Positions 49,939 through 63,200 of a DNA stretch of 64,000 bases are shown here, one piece after another. The DNA comes from Lichenostomus cassidix. Its lineage: Eukaryota > Chordata > Aves > Passeriformes > Meliphagidae. The stretch is taken from the NCBI GenBank assembly GCA_008360975.2, contig CM039193.1, positions 12,080,501 through 12,144,500 on the forward strand. The letters run 5' to 3'. Under the pieces are notes generated by a model that saw only the letters and a list, made by a program, of their open reading frames with translations, searched no databases and was not told the DNA's origin. Position numbers and translations under genes: made by a program. Within the stretch, counting starts at the first letter, position 1. Every line of letters begins with the position of its first letter.

Positions 49939-52900
49939 GTACGGCTGGCACGGTTGCAGCTTTGCTTTTCTTTACGATGTGAACTGTATTGCTTTGGGGA
50001 AAGGTAACGTGCTGTGAGAACAGACTGCAGTGTATCGATACCCGTTTTGTTTAGGCATCCTTTACTGCCTCTCTAGGTATTCACCTTGCTTTTGGAACAA
50101 AGCAAGAAGCAGTCTAGATTTTTGTCATCTGTTACTTTAAGAAAATTAATCTCTCACATAGCAAATTGAGAAGTGCCTGTTTTAGATAAGTAGCTTAAAG
50201 TGATTTAGTTTTATTTTGTTCCAGGACTGAGCATTACTTACAAATTGTTACACTTACGTAGGAATTGGAAGGGAATCAGTAAAATGGTGCCTTAAAGCAT
50301 TAACTGTCTTTTCCTCATCACAATAAACAAAAAAATAATCCCATGTACGGTTAACTGAAAGTCCTGCCCTATGAGCAGATTGACTGCTCTGTTTCTGAAA
50401 AAACATGAAAGCCTTTCAAGTGACATTAAAAGTCTTATTCATTAACCCAAATTCAACAATGTTCATGAAAAGCTTAAATATTTGATTCTTTAATTTAATG
50501 TCGGTTTGTGTTTGGGGGAAAATAATGGCGACCTTAAGGATTCTGACTGTTCTGGAGGAAAGATGAACATTTCTCTCTGAAAGGTTTTATTACTTAAATA
50601 TTTAGTTTCTTTATTAGTCTTGCTTGCTGAGTAACTTGAAGAGAACTTAAGTTGGGTTCATTTAATACATCTCCATCAAAGATTAATTACCTCGCCACTT
50701 GAATAGAACTAAAGTAAAAGTAACATAAGCCCAGTGACCTTATTTAATCATGATGCTTGAGCTAAGAACTAAGATGATGCTGCACTCTTGTTTTTCAGTG
50801 TACTTTTACATAGATTTAATTATTGAGGCTAGATATTGTTAGGTACTAAATGTCTCCCTTAAGGGTACTCATTATACTAATGATAATATTAAAGAAACAT
50901 GGTTTTAGCCTTTACTCTATGAAGGGATTTTTTGTGATTCCATAAAGTTGTCAAATCTGAAGAGGTGGAGTGTTGCTCTGCTACAGTTAGGAAGGGCAGT
51001 TTGATTATAATCAAGTTTCAAAGAAAAAGACTCAATGAAATCTGAGAGCACGAGGAAGTATTGAGTAGCAGATGTGATCAATCAAAATTACAACTTGCAA
51101 ACAGCTTGTGTTTTATAGGAATAAAAAATGCACCCTTATGCTTTCGAACTGTTTTCTGAGAGTAGGATGGGATTCCAGCATTCTGAAAAAGAAACTTTTA
51201 AACATCATGTTTGTCTTAGGGGAGGGTAAGACCACCCACCACTCCAAAATTTTGATTAAGAAAGCAGAAATAAAAGCTACTCTTAGGGAAATGCATTATA
51301 AGGACTGGTGTATGCAGCCCGCTTCTTTGAAGTCTGTCAATGTACGGGCGAAAAATCCTTAAGCTGTAACATCAAGCTGTTCTTCCAGCTTTTAGTATTT
51401 ATGAAGCGAATTAAAGCTGTTGGGCGCCTTCTAGCACAGCTGCCTGTTACTGCAGCAGAGCATTCCTGGGTCTGGGCTGGGCGTTTCTGCCTTTGGAAAC
51501 GCGAGTTTCATCCTAGTTACTAAGCATGTGAAGTTGGTTGCTTTATTTAATAACTCAAATTGTGTGTTAATGCTGATATGTTCGGAGTAGAACAGATTTT
51601 CTTCTATACTGATGTTTTGAGGAACAAGGCAGAAAAGAGAACTGAGGTTTTCTACTTTCAGTTCTTTCTTTAAGCTATGCCAGCTTCCTTGGAAAAAACT
51701 CTTTAGAAAGTTGCACAGTCACAAAACAATGACAAATGAAATTTGCAATAAATAGGTAAACATTAAAATCTGGATTCTGATAAAAAGCTATTGCCCTAGT
51801 CCAAGTACAGTTATCATAGTTCTTTTTAAGTGTAGTTTAAGGGCAACAAAATACTGCAGTACTAATATGGCAAGCACTCTAAGGTCTTTACATGCATTGT
51901 TACATGCCCCTGACAAAATCCTGTAGTACAGTTTTAGGAGTGAACAGTACCGAAGTGTTGGGCTCTTTCCAGCTTTTACGTACTTCAAAAATAGAAACAA
52001 TTAGTAAAACTTGAAATTGGCTTACCCAAATTTATAAAAAGCCCCACGCCTTTTCAACCATTTTCTGTGTTTCGCTGGTTAAAGCAACTCCCTTATTACC
52101 CCTTCTAGAGCAAACGCCCGGACTGGAAGGGCAGCAGGTGAGAAAGAGCATTCAGATTGAGGTTTAAAGGTGTGAATGTGAAGTCATGGGTAGGAGCTCC
52201 TGAATTCCTCAGAGTAAGGATGTCCTGTTCTGCCGCACAGGATCTACCACAGTACCTGGATTTAGGCTCCAAAAACTACGATGGGAGCATAGAATTCCTT
52301 TACATCTCCATTATGTTGTATGTCTGCTTACAGCTCTTACAGCCCAGAATCTTAGCCCTCAGTCAGAGCTGTTTGCAGCCAGCCTTTTGTTGTCTCCTCC
52401 CAGCACTGGTGTGTGGGAGCTCTGGGCTGCCTGGTGCTCAGGACGGTGTTTGTTTGGCATGGGGAGCTCAGGAAGGGGAATGTGAAGGGGAATCCACCAG
52501 CATCTAGGCCATGGCACATCATTAACAGGAGAACCAGGCGTGGAGCCAGAGGGACAGGGGCCAGAAGATGATGAGATAAACTCCAAGTCATGAATTTTCT
52601 TTGATCTTCCTAAATGTATGTATTTCATTTTAATGAAATATTAGCAAGTTTCAGTTTTGACATATTTCAGGTAAGTTCATGTGCAGTGTAGCTGGAAACA
52701 TGTCAAACCCCCACACTTGGAATTGCTGATCTGTTCTGCTTAATGGCAGTGTGAAACAAACAGCTTGTCTTTATTTTTCCATTCAGTAAATCGCTGTATG
52801 ATGTCTGCTGGTTAATTGGCAGTCCAGGTTAATATCCAGTTTGTTCCAGAATGGAAAAAGTCTTTCTTAGGTTGCCTGTACAAGCAGCTTCTAATGAGAG

Positions 52901-55900
52901 GAAATGCAGAATTCAATAAACTCTACATTAGTTGTCTGTGTTTTTCAGGGTTTCTGTTGCTTCTGTTAATTCACCTCAGTGTGAGGTTTTTCTGTTAATT
53001 TGCCTTCATTTCCTAGCTCCTGGTAGATATATTGATTTCTGGATATTGCAGACAAATGAATGATTAGTGAAGGTTGCTGGATGTAATTTGTCCTTATGCT
53101 ACTGACACTTGTGGTTTGTCTTGCCTATGGCAGGTGAAATCCGAGGTCCTAAGGGTAGTGACCAACAAGGGCAGCCTGTGTGCAGCCAGGAGCCAATCTT
53201 TGATATACACATAGTGGGGTAACACGATGCAAACTTCACTGTTTCACTGTTGTCTTTGACCGGGAATATTTCACCACTTCTCTAAATGGCTCTTCAATGC
53301 ACCTCAACTAGTATTTCAGGTTCTCTTCTTTGTAATGCTGTGATGAAAAGAAAACGTCTCTGGATTTTCCGTGGTTTGCTTGGTGGTTTTGAGGAGACTG
53401 AGAAAGTAGGAATAACAAACCTCCTCCTGCTACCATCAGGGAGTACAGGTGGTGCATGGGGCCTTATGGATTTGAAGGAAAATTGTATCACCAATACACA
53501 CAATTCATTGGATGATCAAGTTGTATTTCTGTGTCAGTTTACTAAAATTGCTTAATAAATTCTTGAGGTGCTGGCAGTTTTAGTCTTGGGATGCCTCTCC
53601 CAGGTTTTAGTGTGGAGTCATGGATAATTTAATTACCTTTGTACAACACTGAACTATACTTAGAACTGCTTTAGAGTCACCTTCTTTGTTTTTCTTGACC
53701 ACATGCCTCAGTTCTAAAAGAGACAATGTTCCATAATTTTCCAATCAGAATAATACCAAGATACTATGGAGCAAAGGCAAACTCTCTGCTGTTTCCAATA
53801 TAAAACCCCAGTATTTTTAGTGCCAAAATCAATTGAGAATGTTCTAGTTTTAGACTTGCTTTGCTCTGAAAGTACAAGAAGCTTGAGATACCTGGCTTAA
53901 TTTATTTTTAGGTTTAAGTGTTTGCTGTGTTAAAGACTGTTGTAACATAGGTTATTTTTTCTATTAACCTTCTTTGTTTTGTTTGGTTTTTTATTTCCCT
54001 GAAGGTTAAATACTGATAACATCCTGTGGAACAGAGCTTGAATGTTTTTTTTTTTTTTTATTAAACTCCAAGTTTTGGGGGCATTTATTAGAGCTGTTTA
54101 ATCTGAGGCCAATTTAACTAGTAGCAGACTAACAAAAATAATATTGTTGGGCTTCCTGCCATGACAAATGTTGACTTACCCTTATAAAGATGACTAAAAC
54201 CGAATAGCTTTCAAAGTATGGAAATCTTACAGGCATGTGGAAATATAGCCAGTTACATGAAGTCTGAAACAGAGTGGTTCTGTTTGAGCTTACTGGCATT
54301 GCTTGTGAATTAGGTTTGAAACAAAGGTTACTATACTGTTGCCATTTATAGTGTCTTCTATTTATTACACTGTTAACACTCTGGAGACTAATTTAAGTTA
54401 AAACATTTTTCCCTAATGAATGCTCCCACAGCTCAGAATGAATGCTTTGGATATCTGTTTGTCTTGATTCAGATCAAAAAAGAAAAAAGGTAACCAACAC
54501 TTTTTTTATAAAATGTTATGCAAGTTAGAAACACCAAATTCAGTACTGATGTAAATGTCTCAGAACTTGCTAAACTCCAGGAAGTTGGGATTCTAACAGG
54601 CATTGACAATTTCAGCCACTTTGTATGTGGGTTGGGAGGAGGTTAGTTGGCCTTCCAAGGTGAGAGGTAAAGAGGATAAATTCTAATATTCTAAAATGCT
54701 ACGTTTCTGTACCAGTTTTCACATAGTGCTTATTTTCTGGGCTGCCTTAAAAACCTCTGTGAGTTCCTTTTGTTGAGTTCAATTTTAAATACAGTCAGAA
54801 AAATCAACACAATATCCTGGTCACAGTAGTGCAGCAGACACAAGAACAATGACCCCTCAGGGAAACATTTTCCCTTGTTTGTCGGATTCAGCACCACTTC
54901 TCTGACATGGAGACTGTGGTTGAAGTTGCTGATAAGAGATGGGAGAGTCAGGTGGAAAAACAATCATAGCAGCAGTGAACATACATTTGCTCTTCACTGG
55001 CAGGAAATCAGTGGCTAAGCCCTTCAGGGGCATAGAGTGGAAGAATTCTGAAGGGAGGTACTGGAGGAAATGAAGACCTTTTATGTGGCACCTAGACTAC
55101 TATTCAGCATGTGTTATCCAGGTCATTGGTTCTGATGTTCTTAGGGCAATATGAAGGGAATCTGGCCTCATTTTTTTTTGTTTCTTTTCTTTCTGTTTGT
55201 TAGGACATGAAAATTAGTCTTTTGCTAGAGTGATAAATTTATCTATCACAGTGTAATAATTAAGCTGTGGGTGGTGTTCAATGATAATGTCCCAAAACCT
55301 AATTGATACAGTTAAATGGGTTTAACTCACTCTGCTTTGAACTTTGGGAAAATTCCGTTCTTTACATATAGTAGTAAAAGAGGGTTTTTTTGTTTTGCTG
55401 ATGAAGAGCACCAAAGTATTACCTTCTTCCCCTAAATAGTCTTCTAGAAGCGTTCATATCTGTATAGTGTGTTCTTGGATACAATATAACTAATTATTAG
55501 GTGCTAATTTCACTAATGAAGAGGCAAAACCAGCATGAGCTTAGCTGTCAGTGCATTGCAGCGAATGTAAGTGTCCAATTCTTCACAGGATCTTCTGCTT
55601 TATCACGCTTGCATGGCTGTTTGAATGCTCTGCTTGCTCTGGCACCAGGTATTGTGTGCTAAGATTTAGGCTTTTAAATGGTAATCTGTGTGCATTAGAC
55701 CCAAAATATGGCTACAAAAGTTATCTTTTGGCCAAGATATTGTCATTTTGAAATGAGCATGTTACAGTTTAGAAAGCAAGATGTCACTCAGTTTTGCAAG
55801 GCAAAAAGACTTAAATGTCACTGAAAAGGGAGCTGGCAGCTGTTAGTCGTCTGAAAGTGGCTTCCCAGTAATGCTGTAGTTGGAGCTGATTGCTGCATTT

Positions 55901-58900
55901 TGCTGCTGTCCCATAGCAGAAGGGTCATGTTTTGAGTGTTAAACATTAAAAGATAGAGCTTTCCTTGCTTACTCAGTAGTCTAAACCATTAGGTTAGAGT
56001 TCAATGTATTGAAGATACTAGAGATTGTTCATTAGTTCACTAATTTATCATATATGTATGACAATTGTATATATATGTAAAGAGTAAATTAGAATGAAGA
56101 AGCAATCTGAAGCACTGTGTCCTTTGTGCCTAATTAGAGACATGGCATCTTTGAAACTTCTTGTCTGATAGCTTTCCATCTTAAATTGGTGATAATCACT
56201 GATTATGGCATTGTGATTACTCTAATTTTTCTTAATAGTACTGTTTGAAATGACCACTGTCTGGTTTTCAGAACCATCTGTATTTTGGACAGGGATTTGC
56301 TTCCTTGTATCAGTTTGTTCACATTTTCAATTTCTTTCTGAGGTTGCATGTGTACGTGGTATTTCCAGCTTAAATTTTTTTCTCTCTGAATTCAGATGTT
56401 GCCAAAGTCATCTTGAGTTCAAATATACAGCTCTCTCCAAAAGCCATCTGCTCTTTGTTCTAGCCTAGTCAGGTATTAATTTGACTTCACTTGACTGTTC
56501 AGCCTTTGAAGTTCCTCCACTCATGTTTCCCTCAGCTTTATTTAGCATTATATCAAATTTAAAGCCCTGTCAGATTAATGTTACTTGTTCACATATACCA
56601 GCTCCACATTTTGGAAACTCTGCCAAACTGTAGTCTGGATCTTTTTTTTTTTTTTTTGAAAGTTACTTCCTGTATTTGTTTGGCAAGCCTTCATAACTCT
56701 GAAAATACAGTCTAACATGCAATAATTTCAAAACTCTGAAACAAGGGTTTTAAAAAATACCAATAATAATGACTTTAAAAGGCAAAACATTGTAACTCCT
56801 GAATTTTTTTGTGTCATAACTTGGCCTGGTTCCCAGTCTGCACAGGTCATGGTTATGGCAAGTGGATGCAGTCTCTAAATCCTATCTCTAAATCCCCTCT
56901 ATTTCCAAGTTCCCTGAACTGGGAGGAGGAAGGCAGGAGGAGAGTGGCAGTGATGGCTTTGGTAGCTCTGAGTCTTTTGAGCACATTCAGAGCCACAGAT
57001 CTGGAGTCTGATGTTCATTCTACCAGTGCAGATATCCTCACTGGAGCCTCCTCATGCTGGGCAGACACAGTTCCAGATTTATGTCTCAAAGGATTTTATT
57101 AAGATTGTGGAACTTCTGGTTAACTGGAAAACTGGAGAGCTTTCAGAGACAAATTAGTGAAATAGTGAACATATTGGACTAATGTGCAAGTGCAGATTCT
57201 GGTCAGTCTCTCTGGGTAAAGCAGAGCAGCTCACAGTCTCCTCTTTCCATTTGTTTTATTGGTTGTGATGAGCAGAGTCCTTGGTGAGAAAAACAACCAC
57301 CTGTTCAAAACTTGCCCTTGACTGTGGAATTCTCCCTGTTCAGATCGTCTTGGAAATTTGTTCAGCTTCTCTGTAGTGCTGGTTTGGAGAGGTGACACAG
57401 CTTGAGAGTGAGGGTGTTGATGAAAGGGGAGGTAGAGGCAGAATGGATGTAGACAGTTCATCACAAATGCTGTGATCAAATGTGTAGCAGGTTCAGTATT
57501 ACTGTCTGACAGTTTTAGAATTGCTCTGGCAGAGCTATATTTTCATTGCACAGTCAAAGCCTTATTTGTACAAACTCCATTTATCTAAGGTAGAAAGGGT
57601 GACACTGTGCTGATGGCTTTTGTTAGACTTCTCTGAATAAAATGACACCTGGAACACTAAGATTTGATGAGCTTTCACTTCCAGCTTGGTATCTTAACCT
57701 ACCATACAGTTTCTAATGCAAGGTGAAAATCACGTTAGGAGTGTTCAGTAAAGCTTTTCCCATACTTAAGAACTTACGATTAACAAGATTTTCTTTCAGA
57801 ACTCATTGGTAAAGGTGTAAAGTCTCAAGCTTCCGAAGTTAATCTTAAATAATGCTATTTGAGAGAATCCTGTAATAATGCTGATTTTTTTTCATTAAAA
57901 TTGAATTCTGATTTTGAACTGCATATTTAACTGTTCTGAATTCTGATCAGAATTTTCCATGTGAAATCAGAACATGAGACATTGCTTGAGGAATTCAAGG
58001 TGGGGTGCTGACACAGAAGAGCAGAACTGCAGGTAACGGACCTGCCTCTGCCTGCTGGGAGGAGAGCTGGCCTCTAGTGGCTCACAGCAAGAGGTTCTAG
58101 AAGATCCTAATGGCTTTTGAGGGTGGCTGAAACTCTGCTGGGAGTTTATTTTTAAAATCAGTTTCTGTTTTCAGTGAGGTTTTGCATCATGAACATTGGT
58201 AAAAACTATACTGCCTTAGCATTTTTCTCCTTGGAATGGATGGGGGCAATGGAAACCAGAAAGGATATGGCACAAAGAAGGAGTAATAATTTCTATTAAC
58301 ATTGCTCCTTCTTTCCCTGTGTCCTGCAAAGTCCCTACGATGTTCAGTCCCAGTTTTTGCTTTTGGGCAGGGGTGTTGGTGCCACAGTAACCCACGGTGC
58401 TGGGGCAGAGCTGCTGGCACAGAGATGCTGGCATGGCACTGCCACCCGGCTGGGCTCCATGTCCTTGCACTGCAGTGCAGCAGATTGCTGCCCAGGCTGG
58501 CATCTGTGCACCAGCACTCCCAATCAGCAGAAACCAGACACAGCCCATGGCTGTGCCACCAGTTAGAGAAGAATTGCACTGCAATCTCAAAGATTTTTCC
58601 TCTCTTTTTGGGGAGTGGGGGAGGGGGTGAGGATGCTGCTGCTGGAGATAAGTATGCGAGTGGTGCTGCAATGACGTAAAAATGCTCCTTCTGAAACCTG
58701 CCTCCAAGACATGATTGCTGAAAAGGAAGGGTTATGAATAACAGTGCAATGATGAAGATAAGGATTTAACTTGCTTTAGACTGCTACAGTTCTTTAATGC
58801 CAGGTTTCATGTGTGATGGAATACATTATTTTTGCTAGAGGGTTAAATACTTTGTTGCTCATCTCAGCTGGCTTTTATGGATTTCCAGGTCTGCCTGCTG

Positions 58901-60121
58901 AGAAGTAAATTAAATATGTAGCTGTTTCTCACCTTTCCTCTGTTGCTGCACTAATGGAAGAGAATTTTTCTTGCCAGTAATACAGATGGTGATCATCGCT
59001 GCTGAGGTTTATTATTTTTTGTTATCAAGAAGGATGACAAATCTGCATTATTTCCAGAAGGATTTCTATTTCTGAAGAAAACAGTAATAGGCATGCTTTA
59101 TTCTCTTAAAGCTATGTCTGGACAATTGGAGGCATAGCAAACCTACACAAACTTTATGAGCATGGCTGAAAAAGAAAGATGAACTGCTTTAGGATGTCCT
59201 TGAAATATGGTGTTGGATGGGGTTTTTAACTTCACTTGGAAGGTTTGGCTCTTTTTCTGTTGCCTTTTGCATGTGCTGTTCAAGATCCATTAAATGTCAG
59301 ATGGAGGTTAGGAAGCCAAGGGTAACTGTTCTATTTTTATGTATTTATAATCACTTATTTTCTGTGTTATGATTTCTGTTAATTTTAAATATATATATAT
59401 ATATATCTGCAGGACAATTGGCGTATTTTTTTGAAGTGGTTATGTATTACTTTGAGTGCTGTTATGCTGTTAAAATATATGTGAAAAGAACAGCATTTAA
59501 TTGAGTGCTTTGTGGTAGATTTTTGTTTAATTTTCCTATGCAAAAAATAAGTATATGTAAGCATATTATTGTGTTTGCCTGTTTATGTGAGTATTTCCAT
59601 AAGAACATGCATTCAAAGACAGTGAGAGTTAGAGATTCTGTCTAAATTATATTTCCTGGAAGAAAATATGTTTAATTGAATAGAGTCACATGCTGACAGT
59701 ACCAGATGCAAAGGCACAAACAGAATTTTGTATAATTGAAGATATTCCTTTCAGTGAGATGATTGCCATAACATGCATTAGCTATAGAGCATTCCTGAAA
59801 ATTTCTCTTCTAAGAATGAGTTAAAACAATCAAATGATTTAGTCTTTCTTTACCTCCCTTCCCCTGCACTGCTGGCCATGCCAACTTCTCCATCATGACA
59901 TTTTTCAGCCGTTTCCAGGACCTGTCTGTACCAGCCAAGAGCAATCTGTCCCTGTCAGCATTTGAAACTGCTTTTGTTTATTTACTGCCCTAATTACAGA
60001 CCAGGTTTGCAAACACGCTTGCTACAAATGCTTTCTTAGGAAAATCAGCAGAACTGTTAGCAATCTTTATCTGATTACACTCCCTTTTTTTATCCTTTCC
60101 CTCCTCCTCCCTGTGCTGCAG
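49939..60121 (+). other. ARHGEF3: First intron of the short isoform
   Basis: The intron runs from GTACGG to an acceptor with a strong pyrimidine tract (CTTTCCCTCCTCCTCCCTGTGCTGCAG). It is mostly AT-rich. Bases 52350-52560 and about 58300-58560 are locally GC-richer, the latter holding open frames on both strands with no recognisable protein. An (AT)9 microsatellite lies at 59389-59406. No transposable element or gene was recognised in the rest. Confidence 0.8.
59389..59406. repeat. (AT)9 microsatellite
   Basis: Nine uninterrupted AT units lie between TTTTAA and CTGCAGG, about 715 bp upstream of the shared exon. Confidence 0.9.
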
Positions 60122-60229
60122 GAGCCCAGCAACAAACGGGTCAAGCCTCTTTCCAGAGTCACATCCCTGGCCAGCCTCATTCCTCCTGTGCGAGCCACTC
60201 CGCTGAAGCGCTTCAGCCAGACCCTGCAG
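60122..60229 (+). CDS. ARHGEF3: ARHGEF3 shared exon, EPSNKRV segment
   Basis: This exon has 108 bp (36 codons), phase 0 at both ends, between ...GTGCTGCAG and donor GTAATG. The peptide starts EPSNKRVKPLSRVTSLASLI and ends ATPLKRFSQTLQ. This is the hallmark N-terminal block shared by ARHGEF3 and NET1, and details such as KPLSR, PP and ATPLKRFSQTLQ identify ARHGEF3 rather than NET1. Both the long route (exon 25263-25325) and the short route (exon 49843-49938) join it in frame. The segment is basic and serine-rich and precedes the DH domain. The reported mTORC2-inhibiting activity of XPLN maps to the N-terminal region that includes this block. The next exon, expected to encode the serine-rich RSISFRSESR-type stretch, was not seen before 64000. 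Confidence 0.98.
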
Positions 60230-63200
60230 GTAATGGCAGCCACGTCCTGCTGCAGCCACAGCAGCTGCAGCTCCTTCCAGGCTCCTGGGAGCAGGAGATG
60301 TCACACACCCCCTGCTCTCTGATGTGCCAAACACACTTGGGCACCTTGTCACCACAAGGTCATGCAGCTTAAAACTCACAGCTCTCCCCTTGAAATAAAC
60401 TTCTCTGTGCAGATAATTAATGTTTTTCATTTAGCAGTGTGAAAACTATTGCACCTGCAGCATATAAGAATTGTTTACTAAAGGATTACAGTTGCTTTTA
60501 AAATTTGATGAAGAGAATGTTCCGTGATACTTTCTGTTAGGGTTGGTTGGTTTCTTTGAAAATGTTATTTTTGGTATAGTTGGTCAGGTAGGACTGTTAA
60601 ATTTCCTCCCGTAGAGTGAACTTTGGCCTTACCTAAACAAAAGAGTTAGTGTACAATTGGAAATTTCTAAGTAATTTTCCAAAGCTGATGATGAGATTTA
60701 ATAAAGGCAAACAAATTTTAAATGCAGTTTCTATATTACAGATTAGGTGTGTAATACTTAATATACTTAGAGACTAATGGGACTTCACTTTATAAAGCAT
60801 TTGTGCCTTGAGGCCTAGAGATTGCAAGATATTGTAGTGCTCAACTCCTAATGGCTGTGCAGTGACAGCTGGGAGCTGCAGCACTGCTCTGGCTCTGGCC
60901 TGGAAAGCCACTGTTTCCTCTTTAAAGCAGTTTATGTAAGAAGGCATGTAAAAGATCTAAAGAAAATTATTTAACAAGCTTAATTTCTTTGAGAGGCACT
61001 CTAAAAGTAACTTGAATGTGTTACAAATTTTCCTTAATCAAAATTACCTAAATTAGAACTTTTCTGAAGTTGCCTTTTTAAGGAGGAAAGAAATAAAAGA
61101 GTCTTATGAGAAATAAAAAGTCATGGGAAAGAATCCCATTTTTCTGTAGTGGTAATTACCTAGAAAATGGATATTACAGTGTTTTCTAGCATCGGTTTTC
61201 CTGTCTTTGGTTTCTGTGATGTTGAAAGTGGAGATTTCTGCATGGGCTTGGAGGATCAGCCAAATGTCTGCATCCCCTCAGCCTGGCATGGTGCAGGTGT
61301 GATGTGAGCAGAGTTCCCTGTATTCTCTGGGGTGCAGGAATCTCCTGCAGACTCTGCCTCCAGGAGAAATTGGCCCAACTCTGAAAGGACCACATTAATT
61401 CCAGTTGTGAGGAGTGTGGAAAGGGATTTAATTTTTGGCTAAACTGCTGCTGAGCACAGTGCTTCCCTTTCCACAGCCTTGGGCAGCTGCTGGCCTCATT
61501 TAGGTACCTGTGTTATTGTTCTGCATGAAGGCCTCTGGGACTGCACAGTGCAGTGTGCAGTACAATATTGTATTTAATAAAGTTGTTTTAGACTAACCAA
61601 AACAACGATCCTTCCATGTATGCAGTGGCAGCTTCCTGACATGAGAGCTGAATTAATGTGTTTCAGGGTAAATTTTGTCCAAAATAGGAGGGAAAATAAT
61701 GGGTTTGTTGCAAGTCCTACTGTTGCAGGCATTTCTGTTTTGCTCTGTTCATACTGACCATAAGAATATATTTCAATTAGCAGATTAAACAGTGATGTTA
61801 CTTATGCCATCCCCTCTAACTACGTGCTTGAAGGAGCTGTGATGAGAAATCAGCTATGTTCCCCAAATCTTAGGTGTGAATTCATTTCCAAGTGACAAAT
61901 GCTGGTGATTTTCCTCAAAACTGCCTTCATATCTGGCTGTAAATTGACTTCTTATCTGATTTTTGTCAATAGCTATAGAGCAGGGACAAAAAAGACTAAC
62001 CTTAGGTGTCCTACTTGGAATTATTTAGAAGCATTCTGGGAAGTATGTGTAGCTATTTCACTTTATTAAGTATTGACATAGCTGTCACTGTGGCTTGAGA
62101 ATAGTATAGATTTCTTTCCATCGTGTGATTTCCTGTAAAAAAGAAAAAAATGTTGGTTTTTCTTACTGGGTGAACTTTTATATATCTTCATTGTTATTTC
62201 AGTCAAAACCCGTGTTTCTTCTTGCATTGCTGCTAGATGTTCTGTATCTGTAAAATGAAGAGAACTACTGTCATCACCACAACATGCAGAACAAACAACT
62301 TCTTCCCCTGGAAGAAAACAAAACAAAGTCACCAGAACATCCATCTAAAAAGACCACTCCACCAGCATCAGTAAAAGGAATTAGAAAATTCTGAGATTCC
62401 TTTATGGCATTTCAAACAAACTTTCTTAGATATTCTTCTAAATGGAAGATACATGTAAGAGGAAAAAAAAAGCTTGTTGTGTATAATTTTCCTTACCTCT
62501 GTTCATGTAACTTCCACTTTACATTAATGGACATTCAGCATGAGGAGAAACATTTCTGTCTGGGATTTGTACAGTGTCTTTTAGGATAGATCCTTAGAAA
62601 CTTTTCGTATTTTGCATATTTTATTTATCATAGAAGTATTTTATTTTTTTTAATGTATATTTAACATTATTTCAATTTTCCACTTTTTTCAATACTTTTT
62701 TTTTCATAAGGATTCCAAGTAAAACAATTTAAAGTCGTCCTGGTTTTCTTTCTGGGTTTTTTGGGGTTTTTTTTTTTGACTTTTTGTGGTCATTCTGTTT
62801 CTGTCACGCAGGGCAGTGTAGACCAGCTGACTAATAAAATGCTGTTAGCTTCATTTTTGTCAGAGTCTGTCTGTGTAGCTGCAGGACTCCTAATGCTAAG
62901 CAGGTATTTTTATTTGTTAATCCACCTGGGAAGCCAGTTTATTTCAGAGCTGTATTTTCAGTCTCCATCAAGCTAGACTAATGATTATGATGATCTGCCT
63001 GGTCTTATTCACAGCTGTGCTGTTTGGCTTAAAAGCAGAAAATAGGATCAGAAAAAGAACTCCAGCTGATGCTGAAGAAAGAAATTGAAGTCTGGCTGGC
63101 TTCTTCTGCAATTTCAGTTTTCATCAGCATGTCTTAAATTTAAGTAGGGAGTCCAAATTACTTTTATCTGTCTTAGGACACCAGAAATTTCTAAAAATCC

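Larger units (their letters stand above)
49255..49960 (+). promoter_or_regulatory. ARHGEF3: CpG-island promoter of the short ARHGEF3 isoform
   Basis: The sequence changes abruptly from AT-rich intron to very GC- and CpG-dense DNA. CpG-rich words accumulate from about 49260 and peak between 49480 and 49860. The island contains repeated GC boxes (GGGGCGGGG on the - strand) and covers the 5' leader and the first coding exon starting at 49843. No TATA box is apparent close to the expected start, as usual for this promoter class. The transcription start cannot be fixed from sequence. It probably lies between about 49650 and 49800, downstream of the minisatellite. High GC also keeps long frames open on both strands, and those are not counted as genes. 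Confidence 0.85.
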
